Shown: positions 26,201 to 38,311 of the stretch, piece by piece
Numbering within the stretch: position 1 is the stretch's first letter
Layout: every line of letters begins with the position of its first letter
From: Coffea arabica
Taxonomy: Eukaryota; Streptophyta; Magnoliopsida; Gentianales; Rubiaceae
Reading direction: 5' to 3'
DNA: 64,000 nt
NCBI RefSeq assembly: GCF_036785885.1
Contig: NC_092326.1
Span: 992,001 to 1,056,000 of the forward strand
Position numbers and translations under genes: made by a program
The notes under the pieces: generated by a model
The model's database searches: none
What the model was told of the DNA's origin: nothing
The model's input: the letters and a program-made list of their open reading frames with translations, nothing else

Positions 26201-27238
26201 AAATTGGCTTTAATTTCAGCTCGTGTTGTTAGAGCAAGCAAGCACCCACATGCAAAAATAACAAATAATCTCTTGAATTCATCCCCGACCTCCATGGATA
26301 TTAGCTCATCTTCTATATCATGCCAATTATACTTCTTCTTCCTAGGATAATGTGGTTCGCTATCAATTCCATCATTTCCAGTATCTTCAACCGGCACTGG
26401 CCCCTCACCTGGAATTCCAAGAGCCTTTGCTATATCTTCTGACGTTACAGGCAGTACACGTCCACCTTCAAGTTGTATGTATGAGTGAGTTGGATTGAAA
26501 TTATTCACCAACCACATGCATATCATACTTGGAAGGTTGTGGCATTCGATCTCTAGCAATCCACCAAAACCTATTTCTTGGATTGCAGCTATTTTCTCCC
26601 CATCAATACGCCCCACAAACCTTAAAAATTTAGCTGGTGTGCACCTAAACCTGTATGCCTATAAAAATAATATAACAATGTTGATAAAATTTACCAAATA
26701 ACACTCCAATACTTGCACTTGCGCTTTGAAACTTCTAAATCATTTAATTTAAAAACAATAAAATTGTATACTACGTCCTTACTTGTTTCGGTACATCACT
26801 CTTTATGCTTTCTCCCGTGTCAGCTATAGACTCCTTGTAGCTTTTCATCAGTTCCTTATATTTCTTCATATCTTTTTCATTCTTCCATACAAGCTTCTCC
26901 TCATCAGGCAATTTGTTCCATGCATTTCTAGAGGCTATGTTTAGCTCCTGAATTGTTAATGCCTTTCCCTTCGCTTTTTGCTTGCGTGCGAAGTCAATCC
27001 TACCAACATTTAATATGATTAGATCCTATACATAGACTTTTGATTTTATCATGCGTTTTTTAACTAATTCAAAGCCCCAAATGTATACAATAATGCTTCT
27101 ATAAAGTCATATATACCTGTATGCAATGAAATCAGTTGGTGGCCTCATCGGCTTTACTGGATTCTGGTCATGAAGTTCCTCAACCTGCTTGCCTTTATCT
27201 TTTGTAACATTCATCTTCTTGGTTCCCTGACGTCCCAT
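23237..27238 (-). pseudogene. Ulp1 (C48) protease-like MULE gene, copy 1; triad kept, in-frame TGA
   Basis: About 14 exons run from ATG 27238 to TAA 23237. Exon 1 is 27238-27117 and exon 2 26999-26783, which has an HMG-box-like stretch (AWNKLPDEEKLVWKNEKD). Exon 3 (26658-26062) starts FRCTPAKF and has a plant-mobile-domain-like region (GFGGLLEI, VLPVTSEDIAKALGIPGEG). Exon 4 is 25977-25834. An acidic linker exon lies at about 25536-25075, with a possible GC donor. Protease exons at about 24240-23237 carry His in NKSHWFVYSFD, Asp in LLDSR and Cys in YDCGVFIMKFLEHW, the complete C48 triad. TGA at 23921-23919 falls between Asp and Cys, so the nucleophile would not be translated. Ulp1 enzymes cleave SUMO or similar proteins; the role of element-borne copies is unknown. 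The gene converges on transposase 1 with about 430 bp between 3' ends. Exon ends not listed are approximate. Confidence 0.75.
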
Positions 27239-27282
27239 TTCAAATTGCACCAAAATAAATGACATGAAAAAAACATAAGGGA

Positions 27283-27420
27283 CAATTTCAATATCCTATC
27301 CCCTGAGGTTTCTTCACAGAAGTGTGATAATACACTTCTGTTGTTACAAATGTACAAGAGGTTTGCATAAAGTTACAAAATGTTCAAAATGAACTTCTTC
27401 AGAAAGAAGAAAGGTTAAGA
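27283..27420. mobile_element. Fragment related to the 35629-36777 MITE family
   Basis: It begins GGGACAATTTCAATATCC with CCTGAGGTTTC close by, as in the MITE termini. The reverse complement of about 27340-27395 (TTGAACATTTTGTAAC, CTCTTGTACAT) matches the interior of the MITE near 35855. No opposite end was found. Confidence 0.4.
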
Positions 27421-27835
27421 ATTCAGAAATATTATAATACATCTTTGCTGGATAAATATTAATTAAACAGTATTTACACCAGGGTAACATTATGAATTTC
27501 CTCTGCAAAAAGAATATAAAATACACTTACATCTTTCCAATTTCAATCATACAACTTAGGAGAGATAATGTATTCCAAAAATAATTGTCTGAGTTTTGAT
27601 TTGTTTTCACAACACATTAAATAGTCTGAAAAACAGCCTCCAATGTTGACAAAACTAAAAGCTATTTTTAACTTAATTATGGCATTTAAATTTATTCAGT
27701 TCGAAGACACGTATATGTTTAAAAATATAGTGTTATTCTTCTTAGTTGATATTTCATTACTAGGAAATGAAAATTCAAAACTCAATATGTAATGCAACAC
27801 TTAACTCCAAAAAAATAATAAAATAAAAATCATAC

Positions 27836-30576
27836 CTCAAATTGTAGTATGTTCCTCCTTGTTCCACCTTCAAATGCAAGTACAGGCAAAAATGCCAAGG
27901 TTGGTCCTTTAATGTCCACAAGAAAGTTCTGCCATAACAGTTGTGGTCAAAAACTAAGTGCTTAAAGTGGACAAGTAACAGTGAGGCCATCAAATGTATA
28001 CATGCATCTAAAGTTTGTATACCTGTATGATTGCGTTTCAGTAGATACAAGTTGTGGAATCATGCCATGTTATAGATATACAAGCGTCACTAGTTATGGT
28101 CTCAAGAAATGATATGGACACGGCACCCTCTTATTTATCATATTGTTTCTCTAGATGTTTGTAGAAGCAAAATTTTTCTGATTGTGATCATAATAATATG
28201 TGGCAGGAAACTAGGAGAAGAATATTTCAGGAAAGAGGAAATAAATAGAATTGCCTGATGATTATGAACCTAAAACTGGATGTGTTTTGGCTCATTAGCT
28301 TATTTTCTCATAAAACAAAACTTCTACAACAAGTTTAGGGAAGAGAGGAAAGAGTAAATTTCACTGACAAGATAAATGCAGGTTTAATGAAAGCCAAACA
28401 AAAGAAATATGGAGTGCTTACATCTGATCTAGAATCTACCACAATCCCAAGAACTGTATCTCCAGCGCACGGTACATACTACGAAAAAAAGTGCTCAAAT
28501 GAAATTCAAAATGTTTTTATGATAAACACAAGAAAGTGTTCTTAGACAAGAATCTAAAAGCAAACAGTTTCTTAAATTGAACATCATATCCTGTCTTGGT
28601 AACAGTAAAATTAAGTGGAAAGTTAAAGATTCAAGAGCGCCATCCTTTAGTATTTGTATTCTACAAATAAACTGTCAGCTGAAAATCTCATACCAAGCAC
28701 TTGTAGATATCATTTAGAAAATAAAAAGGCAAGTACGAAAAGTGGATGGAAAAAGAAAAAAGGAAACACTAAGAACATTGAGTTCACTAGCAATGACTTC
28801 TTCAATGGGATAGCCACTGGGGGGGTAAAGCTAGAGACATCAAACTGTGACACTAGACATATAGCTAGTTTACCAACTTAAGAACCCAATTATCAGCTAA
28901 GACATTAGATGTATCATCTTCACTAAATGTAACCATTATCATAGTGCATTATGAACCTGAACACACTTATAAAGAAGAGAAAGGGATTGCAATGATGCAT
29001 AACATCACCCTTCCATACTCTTTGCCACCATGAAGCCCTCAATCCTTCCCAGTTACTCAACTTTTGCACTATGTTGCATGATACTTCCATCAATAGAATG
29101 GATAAAAAGGGAAGAGAGGAATCCCCTGCCTTAAACATGTATAGTTATCATATAGATCCTTGGTATCCATTCAGACTGGCTTGTAATCTGATGGTACAAA
29201 TACAAAAACAAATCATTGGACCTACTCTTACCGATTCCTTTGCAGCATTAGGCTTGAAGTTTCCAAATTATGCAATCAACTCACCCCTCCCCCCCTTTTT
29301 TCTTCCCATCACGTCCACTTTGACTGAACATAATACACTTATATTATAGATATCAATGAAGACATCCCTAGATAGTTTGTATACAAAATAAGAAATGCAA
29401 AGAAACATACATGCATAAAGTTCAAAACTTAATATTTCAAGTACCCAAACAAGTTTATTTCTTGAGAGTTTGAAAACCTTGCCTAGTCTTCTTTTATATG
29501 ACAAAACACCCAGGGCAGGGGCAGTTAAGAACGCAGCTGCCCAGATGTTCCTGGGAAACAAATACACATGCACATACTGCAAATAAGTCACATCTTCACC
29601 ACACATAATAAAATAAGGTTAAAGTGTTATGTCCATGCCTACCATATTCAATTAGGTATAGATAATTCCAAAGGGCTATCTGGAAATTTTGGAAAGAAAC
29701 ATGTATAAGTTATCCATATTGAACATTAAAGTCACCTACTTTACAAGTGATATCAAACTTTCTGTTACTACACAAATCAGATGCAAGTCAAAATATAATA
29801 AACAGTGCTCTAAACGATTACTAGTGTACAACTCGAGGCCCATATTATAACCACATAGGATGTTCCGCCTATCCCCTCCATCTAGTAATCCTTTATCTAA
29901 CAAATAGAACCAGGAGCTATATTTGCTGAAACTGTGTCATAGCCATGGAGTGATCACTGAAAACAAAAAAGCACCGCCTTTATGTTACTATAATTTCTTT
30001 TAATGAAGATTTTACTTCAGAAATCTGAGTCCTAAGTGGCTTTATTATATCACAACTTAGCATCAACAATTCAATACTCCACTCAGAAGCCAACATTCAC
30101 CTTCAACAAGATCAATGTAAATATCATTAATGTGATGGACCAACAGGCTACTCAGTCTTGCTACAATGATATTAGGCATATATATCTATGTAGAATTTGA
30201 GTATTCTCAAACTCTTAGATATTAGACCCACATAAACCTTATTCTGTACATAACGAAGAATATAGTTTCAGGAAATATAAGGACATATGCTAAGATATGG
30301 TGGCCAAGATTATCATGTTTAAAATGTTTTAATGATTTGAAACAAATTTTCCCACAACTGATAAAAGAAAAGCAAAACTTCTCCTAATTGAAAACACTTT
30401 CACTAACTGCTTTGCACAAAAAAATAAGTAATCATCTACCTAGATAAAGTCCACAACATCAGCCTTTCTCAGCAAGCTCATGCCTGAGAAATTTAAGCAC
30501 AAAAACTTACCCTTTTCTACGAGCTTTCAACCCAATACTTATTTGGCTTTGAAAACCTTAGCACAACATCACCATC
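27836..30576 (-). pseudogene. RRP40: Captured RRP40 (exosome subunit) gene fragment, three exons
   Basis: Exons on the minus strand are 30576-30511, 28478-28422 and 27928-27836, each with AG/GT borders and all phase 0. They encode RFSKPNKYWVESS-stop-KR, then YVPCAGDTVLGIVVDSRSD, then NFLVDIKGPTLAFLPVLAFE and GGTRRNILQFE. This run is characteristic of the S1-domain region of plant RRP40/EXOSC3, a cap subunit of the nuclear and cytoplasmic RNA exosome. TAG (30519-30517) replaces the Gln expected in SSQKR. The N-terminal exon and the KH domain were not found, so it is a fragment. Introns are retained, so it came from genomic DNA, not cDNA. The position inside the giant element marks transposon gene capture. 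About 28500-30500 is otherwise intron-like DNA with no supported gene. Confidence 0.82.
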
Positions 30577-32099
30577 CTGAAAATGATAGCAATGCAGCTT
30601 AAGTTCTCATTTTCATTGTCTTTCTGCATCTTCAGTTATAATTTTGGGCTCAAGCCACGATGGTTTTAAATAGAGTTTAAGTTGATTGAATCAACTACTC
30701 GAAAAATTTAAATTTTAATGAACAAGACAACAATAGCAAAGGCAAAAGAAATTTTTCGAGCTTCTGGAAACCTTAAATTCAGCTTGCCCATCAATAGGCA
30801 AAAAAACCAAATATTTTAGCATATCATGATTGCCAAAAGAAAAAAAAACTTACAATTACCTTGAACAGAATATAATGCAAAACTGAACAAAACAGGATCA
30901 GATTTTTTTTTTGACAATTTCTCATCTTTTCCTTTCGTTCTTCTAAAATTGCGGGTTCTTTGGACTGATTACTAGATTTTCAATAATTTTGCAATTACAT
31001 AAATTAATTAAAATCGAAATTAAACCACAGCAACTTAGGCAGCAAAAAATTGACATTAAAATTGAAAAGTTCAATCAACATAATTGAGAGGGGCAAAGAA
31101 AAACCCTGGTGAAAATGGAGACATTACAGGAGAAATTACTAGTTTGTTACAAGATAAAAATAAAAAATCAGGAAGAAGACATTACGAACCTGTAATTTCT
31201 GGTTAACAACGAAATTATTACTGATTACGAACTAGTAACAATGAAATTACTAGTTCGTAATCTAGTAACAATGAATTACGGACTAGTAACAATGAAATTA
31301 CTAGTTCGTAATCTAGTAATCTAGTAACAATGAATTACGGACTAGTAACAACGAAATTACTAGTTCGTAATCTAGTAACAATGAAAATACAGAGAGTGAA
31401 CTAAAAAAAATGTCAAAAAAATGAAGAGTATCAATGTTGTCGGTATATTACAAGGGCAACATAGGAGCAGACAGTGTAAAAGATTCCATCTTACCTTGGA
31501 TTATGCAGTTTCTCCTCCTCCAAAATACACCGTGGGTCTTCTTTAGGACGAATTCAGATAGTTGTTTTGGAAATTAGCAGACAACGGGGAGTGAAATGGG
31601 AGTGATTTTGTGGAGTGAAATGGAAGTTGTTTTGTGGAGTGATCTTTTGCATTAGCAGACAACGGGAAAAGGGTTTGGGAAATGGGGAAAGTGAAATGGG
31701 GATTTTTGATAAAAAAGGAACTCTTCATTAATTATTTGGGCGTGTGAGCGTGCAGTTTTGCAGTGATGAACTATTTAACAAGTGAATGAATGTACATGCT
31801 GCTGTAGATAAGTTACAGGTTATAACCACCCTATTACAATCTTTGTGCATCCACTAGTTGGTCCATGGTCATCACGCAATCTTAGTTTGCCCCTCTGTTG
31901 AGTATGCAGTGTGTATAAAATGGAGGTCTGGGGTTTGACCTAGGAAAAGCAGAGGAAAAGATATATGTGAATAATAAATAGATGTACCTGGTTTTGTAAG
32001 TAAATTACATGATGTAAGAAATGTATTAGAATGAGTAAAAAATGCTTGTTTGGCCCTGAAAATGTAGAAATAGTAGAAAATGCACAGGAATTGGCTTAG
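30577..32099. other. Non-coding DNA between RRP40 fragment and module 2
   Basis: No gene is recognised. At about 31200-31385 a short unit (ACTAGTTCGTAATCTAGTAA and CGGACTAGTAACAATGAA) is repeated three times in alternating forms. At 31550-31700 AGCAGACAACGGG and GTGAAATGG units repeat imperfectly. I found no element terminus here. Confidence 0.5.
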
Positions 32100-32989
32100 G
32101 CGATTGTCAGTAACGAATTACATAACGTCCAATGAAACAAAGTACCTAGAACTTAAATATAATCACCAGAGTGGATGTACATATAGTTAAAATAGACTTA
32201 CATGGAGTGAAAAACACATTACAATCCGTATAAGTTAGTGTACATGGAGTTATATTTGTACATAGATAATGCCATTGTATTAGAGTAAAAGTAAAGTGAT
32301 GTGAATCATTAATCATATCGATGGGAGTAATAATAGAATTTGGTATACGAGTAATGTGTGTAACATAACATATTATAAACGGTAATACACTTATGTTGTC
32401 GTTTACATACATACTATTCATGAACTATTGTAAATTATGGTGTTGGATGCATAATTGGTAGGAGCAGAAGTAATGAATTGTAGAGAAATTGGCAGAAGAT
32501 GGGACTCATGAGTTAGGAATGGAGTTCAACATGGAAGAGGATGCGTACAAGTTTTACAACAAATATGCCTTTAAAATGGGATTTAGTGTACGCAAAGACT
32601 ATTTAAATAAACACAAAGACTATTTAGTCTATTTTATGCGGTTGTCATTAATGAATGACATAAGGTCCAATGAGCTAAAGAATCTAGAATCAAAATATAA
32701 TGACCAGCGTGGATGTATATACAGTTAAAATAGACTTACATCGTGTGACCAATACATTACAATCCGTATAAGTTAGTGTACATGGAGTTGTATTTGTACA
32801 CAGATTGTCTTAGAGTAAAAGTAAGGTGATGTGAATCATTAATCATATTGATAGCGTAATAATAGAATTTGGTTGAGTAATGTATGATTCATAACACATT
32901 ATGAATGGTAATATACATATATGTTGTCGTTTATGTACATACTATTCATGAAGTGTTGCAAATTAGGGTGTTTGATGCATAATTGGCAG
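32100..32989 (+). repeat. Tandem duplication of the transposase 2 leader, with a truncated first-exon copy
   Basis: Bases about 32100-32620 align with about 32630-33140. The upstream unit contains a broken copy of the start of the transposase exon. Its ATG at 32473 is followed by an extra A, which shifts the frame before LAEDGTHELGMEF, and the copy ends after about 150 bases near 32625. The intact exon begins 528 bases downstream at 33001. Confidence 0.75.
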
Positions 32990-33000
32990 GATCAGAAGTA

Positions 33001-36000
33001 ATGGATTGCAGCAAATTGGCAGAAGATGGGACCCCTGAGTTAGGAATGGAGTTCAACAGCGAAGAGGATGCGTACCAGTTTTACAACAAATATGCCTTTA
33101 AAATGGGTTTTAGTGTACGTAAAGACTATCTGAATAAAGACAAAGACGGCGTGACCACGTCTAGGAGATATAGTTGCTGCAAGGAAGGTGTAAAGCGCAA
33201 GTACGAAGGTGATGTGATGCCAAAGAGGACACGAGCGCCGACGAAAACAGGGTGTGGAGCTAAAATGGTTATCGTGTTGTTTAGAGGAACAATGAAGTAC
33301 CGTGTGCATGACCTTGTCTTAGAGCATAACCATGAGTTGCACATTGCTCAATGTGCGCACATGATGCCATCACAAAGAAAAGTGAGCGAGACTCAAGGAT
33401 TCCAAGCTGAAATAAGCGAGGACGCTGGGCTTTCATTGAAACAGAGTCATGAGCTTATGGGAAAGGAGGCAGGTGGGATGGGAAATGTGGGATATACTCG
33501 GGAAGACCTGAAACGATATCTTCGTACTCGACGGGAAAGGAGTTTGAAATATGGAGAAGCAGGTAGCATGCTGAATTATTTTCAAGAGCAAACACTCGAG
33601 AATCCATCGTTTTTTCATGCCGTACAGCTGGACTGTGAAGAGCAGATAACGAATATCTTTTGGGCTGATGCAGGAATGTTAATTGACTACAAATTTTTTG
33701 GAGACGTAGTCACATTCGACACAACCTACAAAACAAATAAAGAATACCGGCCACTTGGAGTGTTTGTGGGTTTTAACCAACATAGGCAAATTGTGATATT
33801 CGGTGCTGCCCTTATGTATGATGAGACTATAGATTCTTTCAAATGGGTGTTTGGTACATTTCTAGAAGCAATGTGCGGAAAGCGTCCAAGTACCATACTA
33901 ACCGACCAAGATCATGCCATGGCAGCCGCTCTTTCAGTTGTTATGCCTGAAACATTTCACGGTCTATGTACGTTTCACATAAGGCGTAATTTTATGAAAC
34001 ATCTTGGCAATCACTACAAGGAAAATAGTGATCTTCCATACATGTTTGGTGCATGCATGTATGAGTTTGAAGAAGTGGAACAATTCAATAGGGTGTGGGA
34101 GGCGATGGTGAAGAAACACAATCTTGAAAATAATGAATGGCTCTCCGGGTTGTATAGAATTCGTGATAAATGGGCAAGGTGCATGATGAAAGAAAGATGG
34201 ACCGCGGGAATGCGAAGCACCCAACTTAGCGAAAGCCTAAATGCAGCAATTAAAAATCATTTGAAACTGGATCATGACCTTGTGCAGTTCTTTAGACATT
34301 TCAATCGGGTGGTTGATGAAAAGAGACATAATGAACTGATCGCAGAATATGAAATGAGGCAAAAGCTCCCCATGGTCGGGTTAAGGCAAACACCTATGCT
34401 TGTGCATGCATCAGAGACGTATTCACCAACCGTATTTGTTGCATTCCAAAATGAATATGGCGAGTCAACAGCTATGGTTATATTGAGACAGCAAGATGCA
34501 GCGATGATTGTGGAGTTTGCGGTCATGAGGTATGATGGAGGACCTGAAAGAATAGTGGTATTCAATCGGAATGATCTAAGTGTACGTTGTAGTTGCAAAA
34601 AATACGAGAATGAAGGCATTTTATGTGGGCACGCGTTGAAGGTGTTTGATACTGTGGGCATAAAAATAATTCCTCCTGAATACATTAAGAGGCGATGGAC
34701 AAAAAGAGCTCGGGCTGGAGACTGTTTTGATCGGCGAAGACGGGAAGTTGTGGCTGATCCTAAAATAATGATTTCAACTCGTTATCGGGAGCTCGCTCCA
34801 TCCATGATTAAGGTCGCAACTCGAGCAGCAATGTCGGAGGACACCAGCAAAGTAGCAATCACTATCATATCCGATTTGGCAAAGAGAGTTGAGCTCCTCC
34901 TCTCAGAAAGTGAAGAACAACCTTTGCAAAATCAAAAAAATCTGAATATGGAGGAACGGGATAAAATTGAAATTGTGAATGAAATGGGGGAGGCAGTAGT
35001 CGCAAGAGGCATTAAAAAACGAGGTGGTGGGAAGAAAAGTAGAGTGATGCGAAGTTGGATCGATAAATTTGACAGAGTAAAAAGAAAATCTAGATTATCA
35101 AGGACTACACAGACTACGGTATGGATCAAATTTTGGTACTCGGGGAACATTTATGCTAAAACTAAGTTATCGTTATGCTATTAACTAAAGTTTAGGTATC
35201 ATTCATTATGAAATAATATTATTGCCGTGTCAATACTGTAGGCCTCAGAATCGGAGCCGACATCGGTTTCATATGAGGAATACATGTTTATGGGATGTCG
35301 TTCATCTACTGACTCTGTTTCGGTTAGTATAAAACGGACATGACTGTTGCTTTTATTTGGATGTTTCTAACAGCATAAATAGTTACATTGATCTTACATT
35401 GTGTGATAATGTTGTTACGGCTGTCATCCCTCCTGATATACCTATTTTGTTTGTCTTATACAATGATTTGGTCCATACGAAACTCGTAGACGCATTCAAT
35501 GAGCCAGACAGTGAATGGCCCTCCAAACGCTATTGCTCCGAATATCGATGAAAGTGAAACGGTATGTATATATTCAGTAGTTAAAATAAAGACCTTCTTA
35601 TTCGTGTAGTAGAGCTACCTTTTTTTTAGGGTTAATATCAGAAACCTCCCTTGAGGTTTCTTCTAATCACACCTAGAACCCCTCATGTTTTCGAAATCAC
35701 ACTTAGCACCCCTGGAATGACAACTTTGGTATCATTGTCCGCCCCTCATTATTTTTGTTCCACTTTTACCCTCCTTGTGAACTCTATTTATGTAACTCAC
35801 ATCCCTCCACGCAAAGGTAACACTACAAAATCGTTCTTAAGCAGTGTAACATGTTTTGAACATTTTGTAATTTTATGTAAGCTTCTTGTACATCTTTATA
35901 ATAGATTGCATTTCTGTTATTAAGTTTTACAAATAATTCACATAAAGTTACACATTGTTTAAAAAATGTTACATTGATCTGAACGGTGATAAAAAAAAAT

Positions 36001-37374
36001 GTGACTATGGATTGTCATAATGGCAGCAATAGTTTCAATATGTGATTGTAGTTGTAAATCAACTTGCTCTTCCATTTTTATGAAAATGAGGTCGTATAAA
36101 TAGTTTTTTGTGCATTCTAGTCGAATGGAGTTTGTAAGTTATTAATATTGCGATACCCTATTATCAAGTAAAAATGGATTGCTAATGCTATATACTCGTG
36201 AATTCCCATCATCTTTAAACTACTTTTAGATTATGTTATTATTCACTTAGAAATTGCAATTTTGGCAATGGCACTATGTCCATTGCCAAAAGTCAACATC
36301 ACTGGAAACTCTATAGCTATTTAATATTAGGGAGTGGGATAGGAACAATTGTTAGATCAACCATCCCTAAATCGTGTAACATTTTTTGAACATTTTGTAA
36401 TTTTATGTAAATTTCTTGTACATCTTTACAATAGAAGTCTGATAAGTTGTTATTGTACATATGAGTCCAATATGTAATAATCGTATTTGTGTTGATAAAT
36501 TTTACAAATAGTTCAATTAGAATTACACTTTGTACAAAAAATATTACATAATTACATAATAGTTTTACATAATTTAGGGAAAACCTCAAGGGAGGTTTCC
36601 GAAATTAACTCTACATAAATAGAGTTCACAAGGAGGGTAAAAGTGGAACAAAAATAATGAGGGGCGGACAATGATACCAAAGTTGTCATTCCAGGGGTGC
36701 TATGTGTGATTTCGAAAACATGAGGGGTTCTAGGTGTGATTAGAAGAAACCTCAAGGGAGGTTTCTGATATTAACCCTTTTTTTATAGTATTGTAATGGT
36801 GGGCACCCGAAAGCTGTCAAATCATGCAAATTATGTAGTTAACGTATGCTCGCTTTAATAACATATTATTTTTTATTATTCGAAGGTTCACCGTTTGGCT
36901 AATCAGAGGCCTCCTACAAGTGTCCCTACAGAATGGATGCATCCCAGATTTTCTATTTTTTCCAAGTATAACTCTGTCAGAGATGTCTTAATGGTCTGAT
37001 ATATCATTTTCATTATAATGTCTAGTCCAATTTAACTTTATAAGTGAGCAATATAGGCATTGGTAATGATTTGTTGACAGTCGATTACTTATACTATGTA
37101 ATGTAGGAGGAGCGTGCAGCACTTTTAACACACTGTGATGTTGATGCATATCATGTATTTGCACCTTCACCCCAGGTGATAAACTTTTATCGTTACAGCA
37201 CATATTTATGTACTGTTGTTAATTGGAGACTTGGATATCGTATATCATTAATCGTATGTTTCATTAATAATATTGCTGATTCACCATCGTTACGCATTTC
37301 AGGGAAGAAATAACACCCAGGGATTGCAACTTCGCGTTGACGTCGCCTCCCCCGAGAATGAGATTGATGAATGA
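33001..37374 (+). CDS. FAR1/FRS-type MULE transposase, copy 2; apparently intact
   Basis: Six coding exons: 33001-35118, 35242-35322, 35508-35561, 36886-36993, 37107-37175 and 37303-37374. All are phase 0 with GT/AG borders, giving 833 residues. ATG 33001 is chosen because an acceptor (GGCAG) lies just upstream and the TTG at 32983 falls before it. The FAR1 domain covers about residues 17-112 (CCKEG, TGCGAKM, EHNHEL). The MULE core has likely catalytic Asp240 (FDTTY), Asp302 (TDQD) and Glu411 (LSESLN), the same spacing as in copy 1. A SWIM finger begins at Cys530 (CSCKKYENEGILCGH). A basic stretch (KKRGGGKKSRVMRSW) near residue 685 may act in nuclear entry. Intron 3 holds a young MITE. It is the best candidate here for an active transposase. 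Activity is inferred only from intact frame and residues. Confidence 0.85.
35629..36777. mobile_element. Young MITE in transposase 2 intron 3
   Basis: A 1149-bp element with inverted repeats of about 166 bp begins GGGTTAATATCAGAAACCTC. The two arms differ at about one base. It is flanked by TTTTTTTA on both sides, an 8-9 bp duplication in a T run. A second, internal terminus-like copy (CTCAAGGGAGGTTTCCGAAA) lies at 36587-36606. The ends resemble the Mutator-type MITE at 7014. There is no coding capacity. Confidence 0.82.
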
Positions 37375-38311
37375 TGTGTAACTATATTTTTTGAACGAGA
37401 CATTAAGTGGTTGTCCCAACTTAGGAATACTGCATATGTACGTGTTACAAGCAGTTAATAGGGTGTTACAACTTATTGACGAGGTTGTACAGGCACCATT
37501 GATATTTCACTCTTTTCAAATTTAGACAAGTGGATTACAATTGTAATCACATCTAGTGGTAGTAATCATCAATAGTTTGTATTGGGTTATATAAAATTGT
37601 TAGGAAATTATAAAGTTGGTAGAAAATTGAAGTAACAATTTTACAATAGAATTGAACGTGTTTTTTGTGATCGGATATTTTTCACTAAATCGACCATAAC
37701 AGTTGAATGGCTGTCGTGATATGTATACCATTCTACTACATTCAATTGCATACCTTAATAACATATTTATTGGCATAGATCGCACCGCCAAAGGTACGAT
37801 GTATAAGATAACACAGTCTAAAGTATAAATTGTCTTGATTTTGTTACGATGCTAAATTCGAATTATTATTGGGCTATTTTTATTAAAATATTATCATTTA
37901 GGCCATTTGTTTTGTATCGATTGACGAATTTAGCGCCCCATTGACATGATGTATCACAGGCACATCAATTGGTATTACAAGGATTAGGTACAAGTTTTTA
38001 GGTTAATTGAATTATGGTCAAGCCAGGTCACGACCACATGTTGGTAATAGGTGCGCATAAGAAAATGATTCCTTGGAGAATTAATTTGTAACGTTAAAAC
38101 GAAGTTTTACAATGTCACAAAAAGGAAGAACGAACAGTACACAATGGGTTACAACCAGTAAGGGATATGTTACTGTTGCGTTACAACTAGTTACGACTGT
38201 TTAACAGGCATCACTAATATCCAAATATGGTAAGCAATTTGTGGGAGTAGAGATTATAATGAGTATAGTTTTATCGCTACCCTGATGAACATTGGACTAC
38301 ATCCCTTGTTA
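37375..38311. other. Non-coding, TGTAAC/GTTACA-rich spacer
   Basis: No gene is seen. GTTACA and TGTAAC motifs recur every few tens of bases from about 37440. This style continues to about 46800 and again at 50200-51490. Confidence 0.5.

Noticed and set aside
29268..29606. 112-residue frame on the minus strand between RRP40 exons
   Set aside because: Translation is hydrophobic and matches no RRP40 segment; it lies within a captured intron.
31190..31390. Possible inner terminus of the giant element
   Set aside because: The ACTAGT-type short tandem units do not resemble the GATACGG/AGCGGT ends and show no target duplication.
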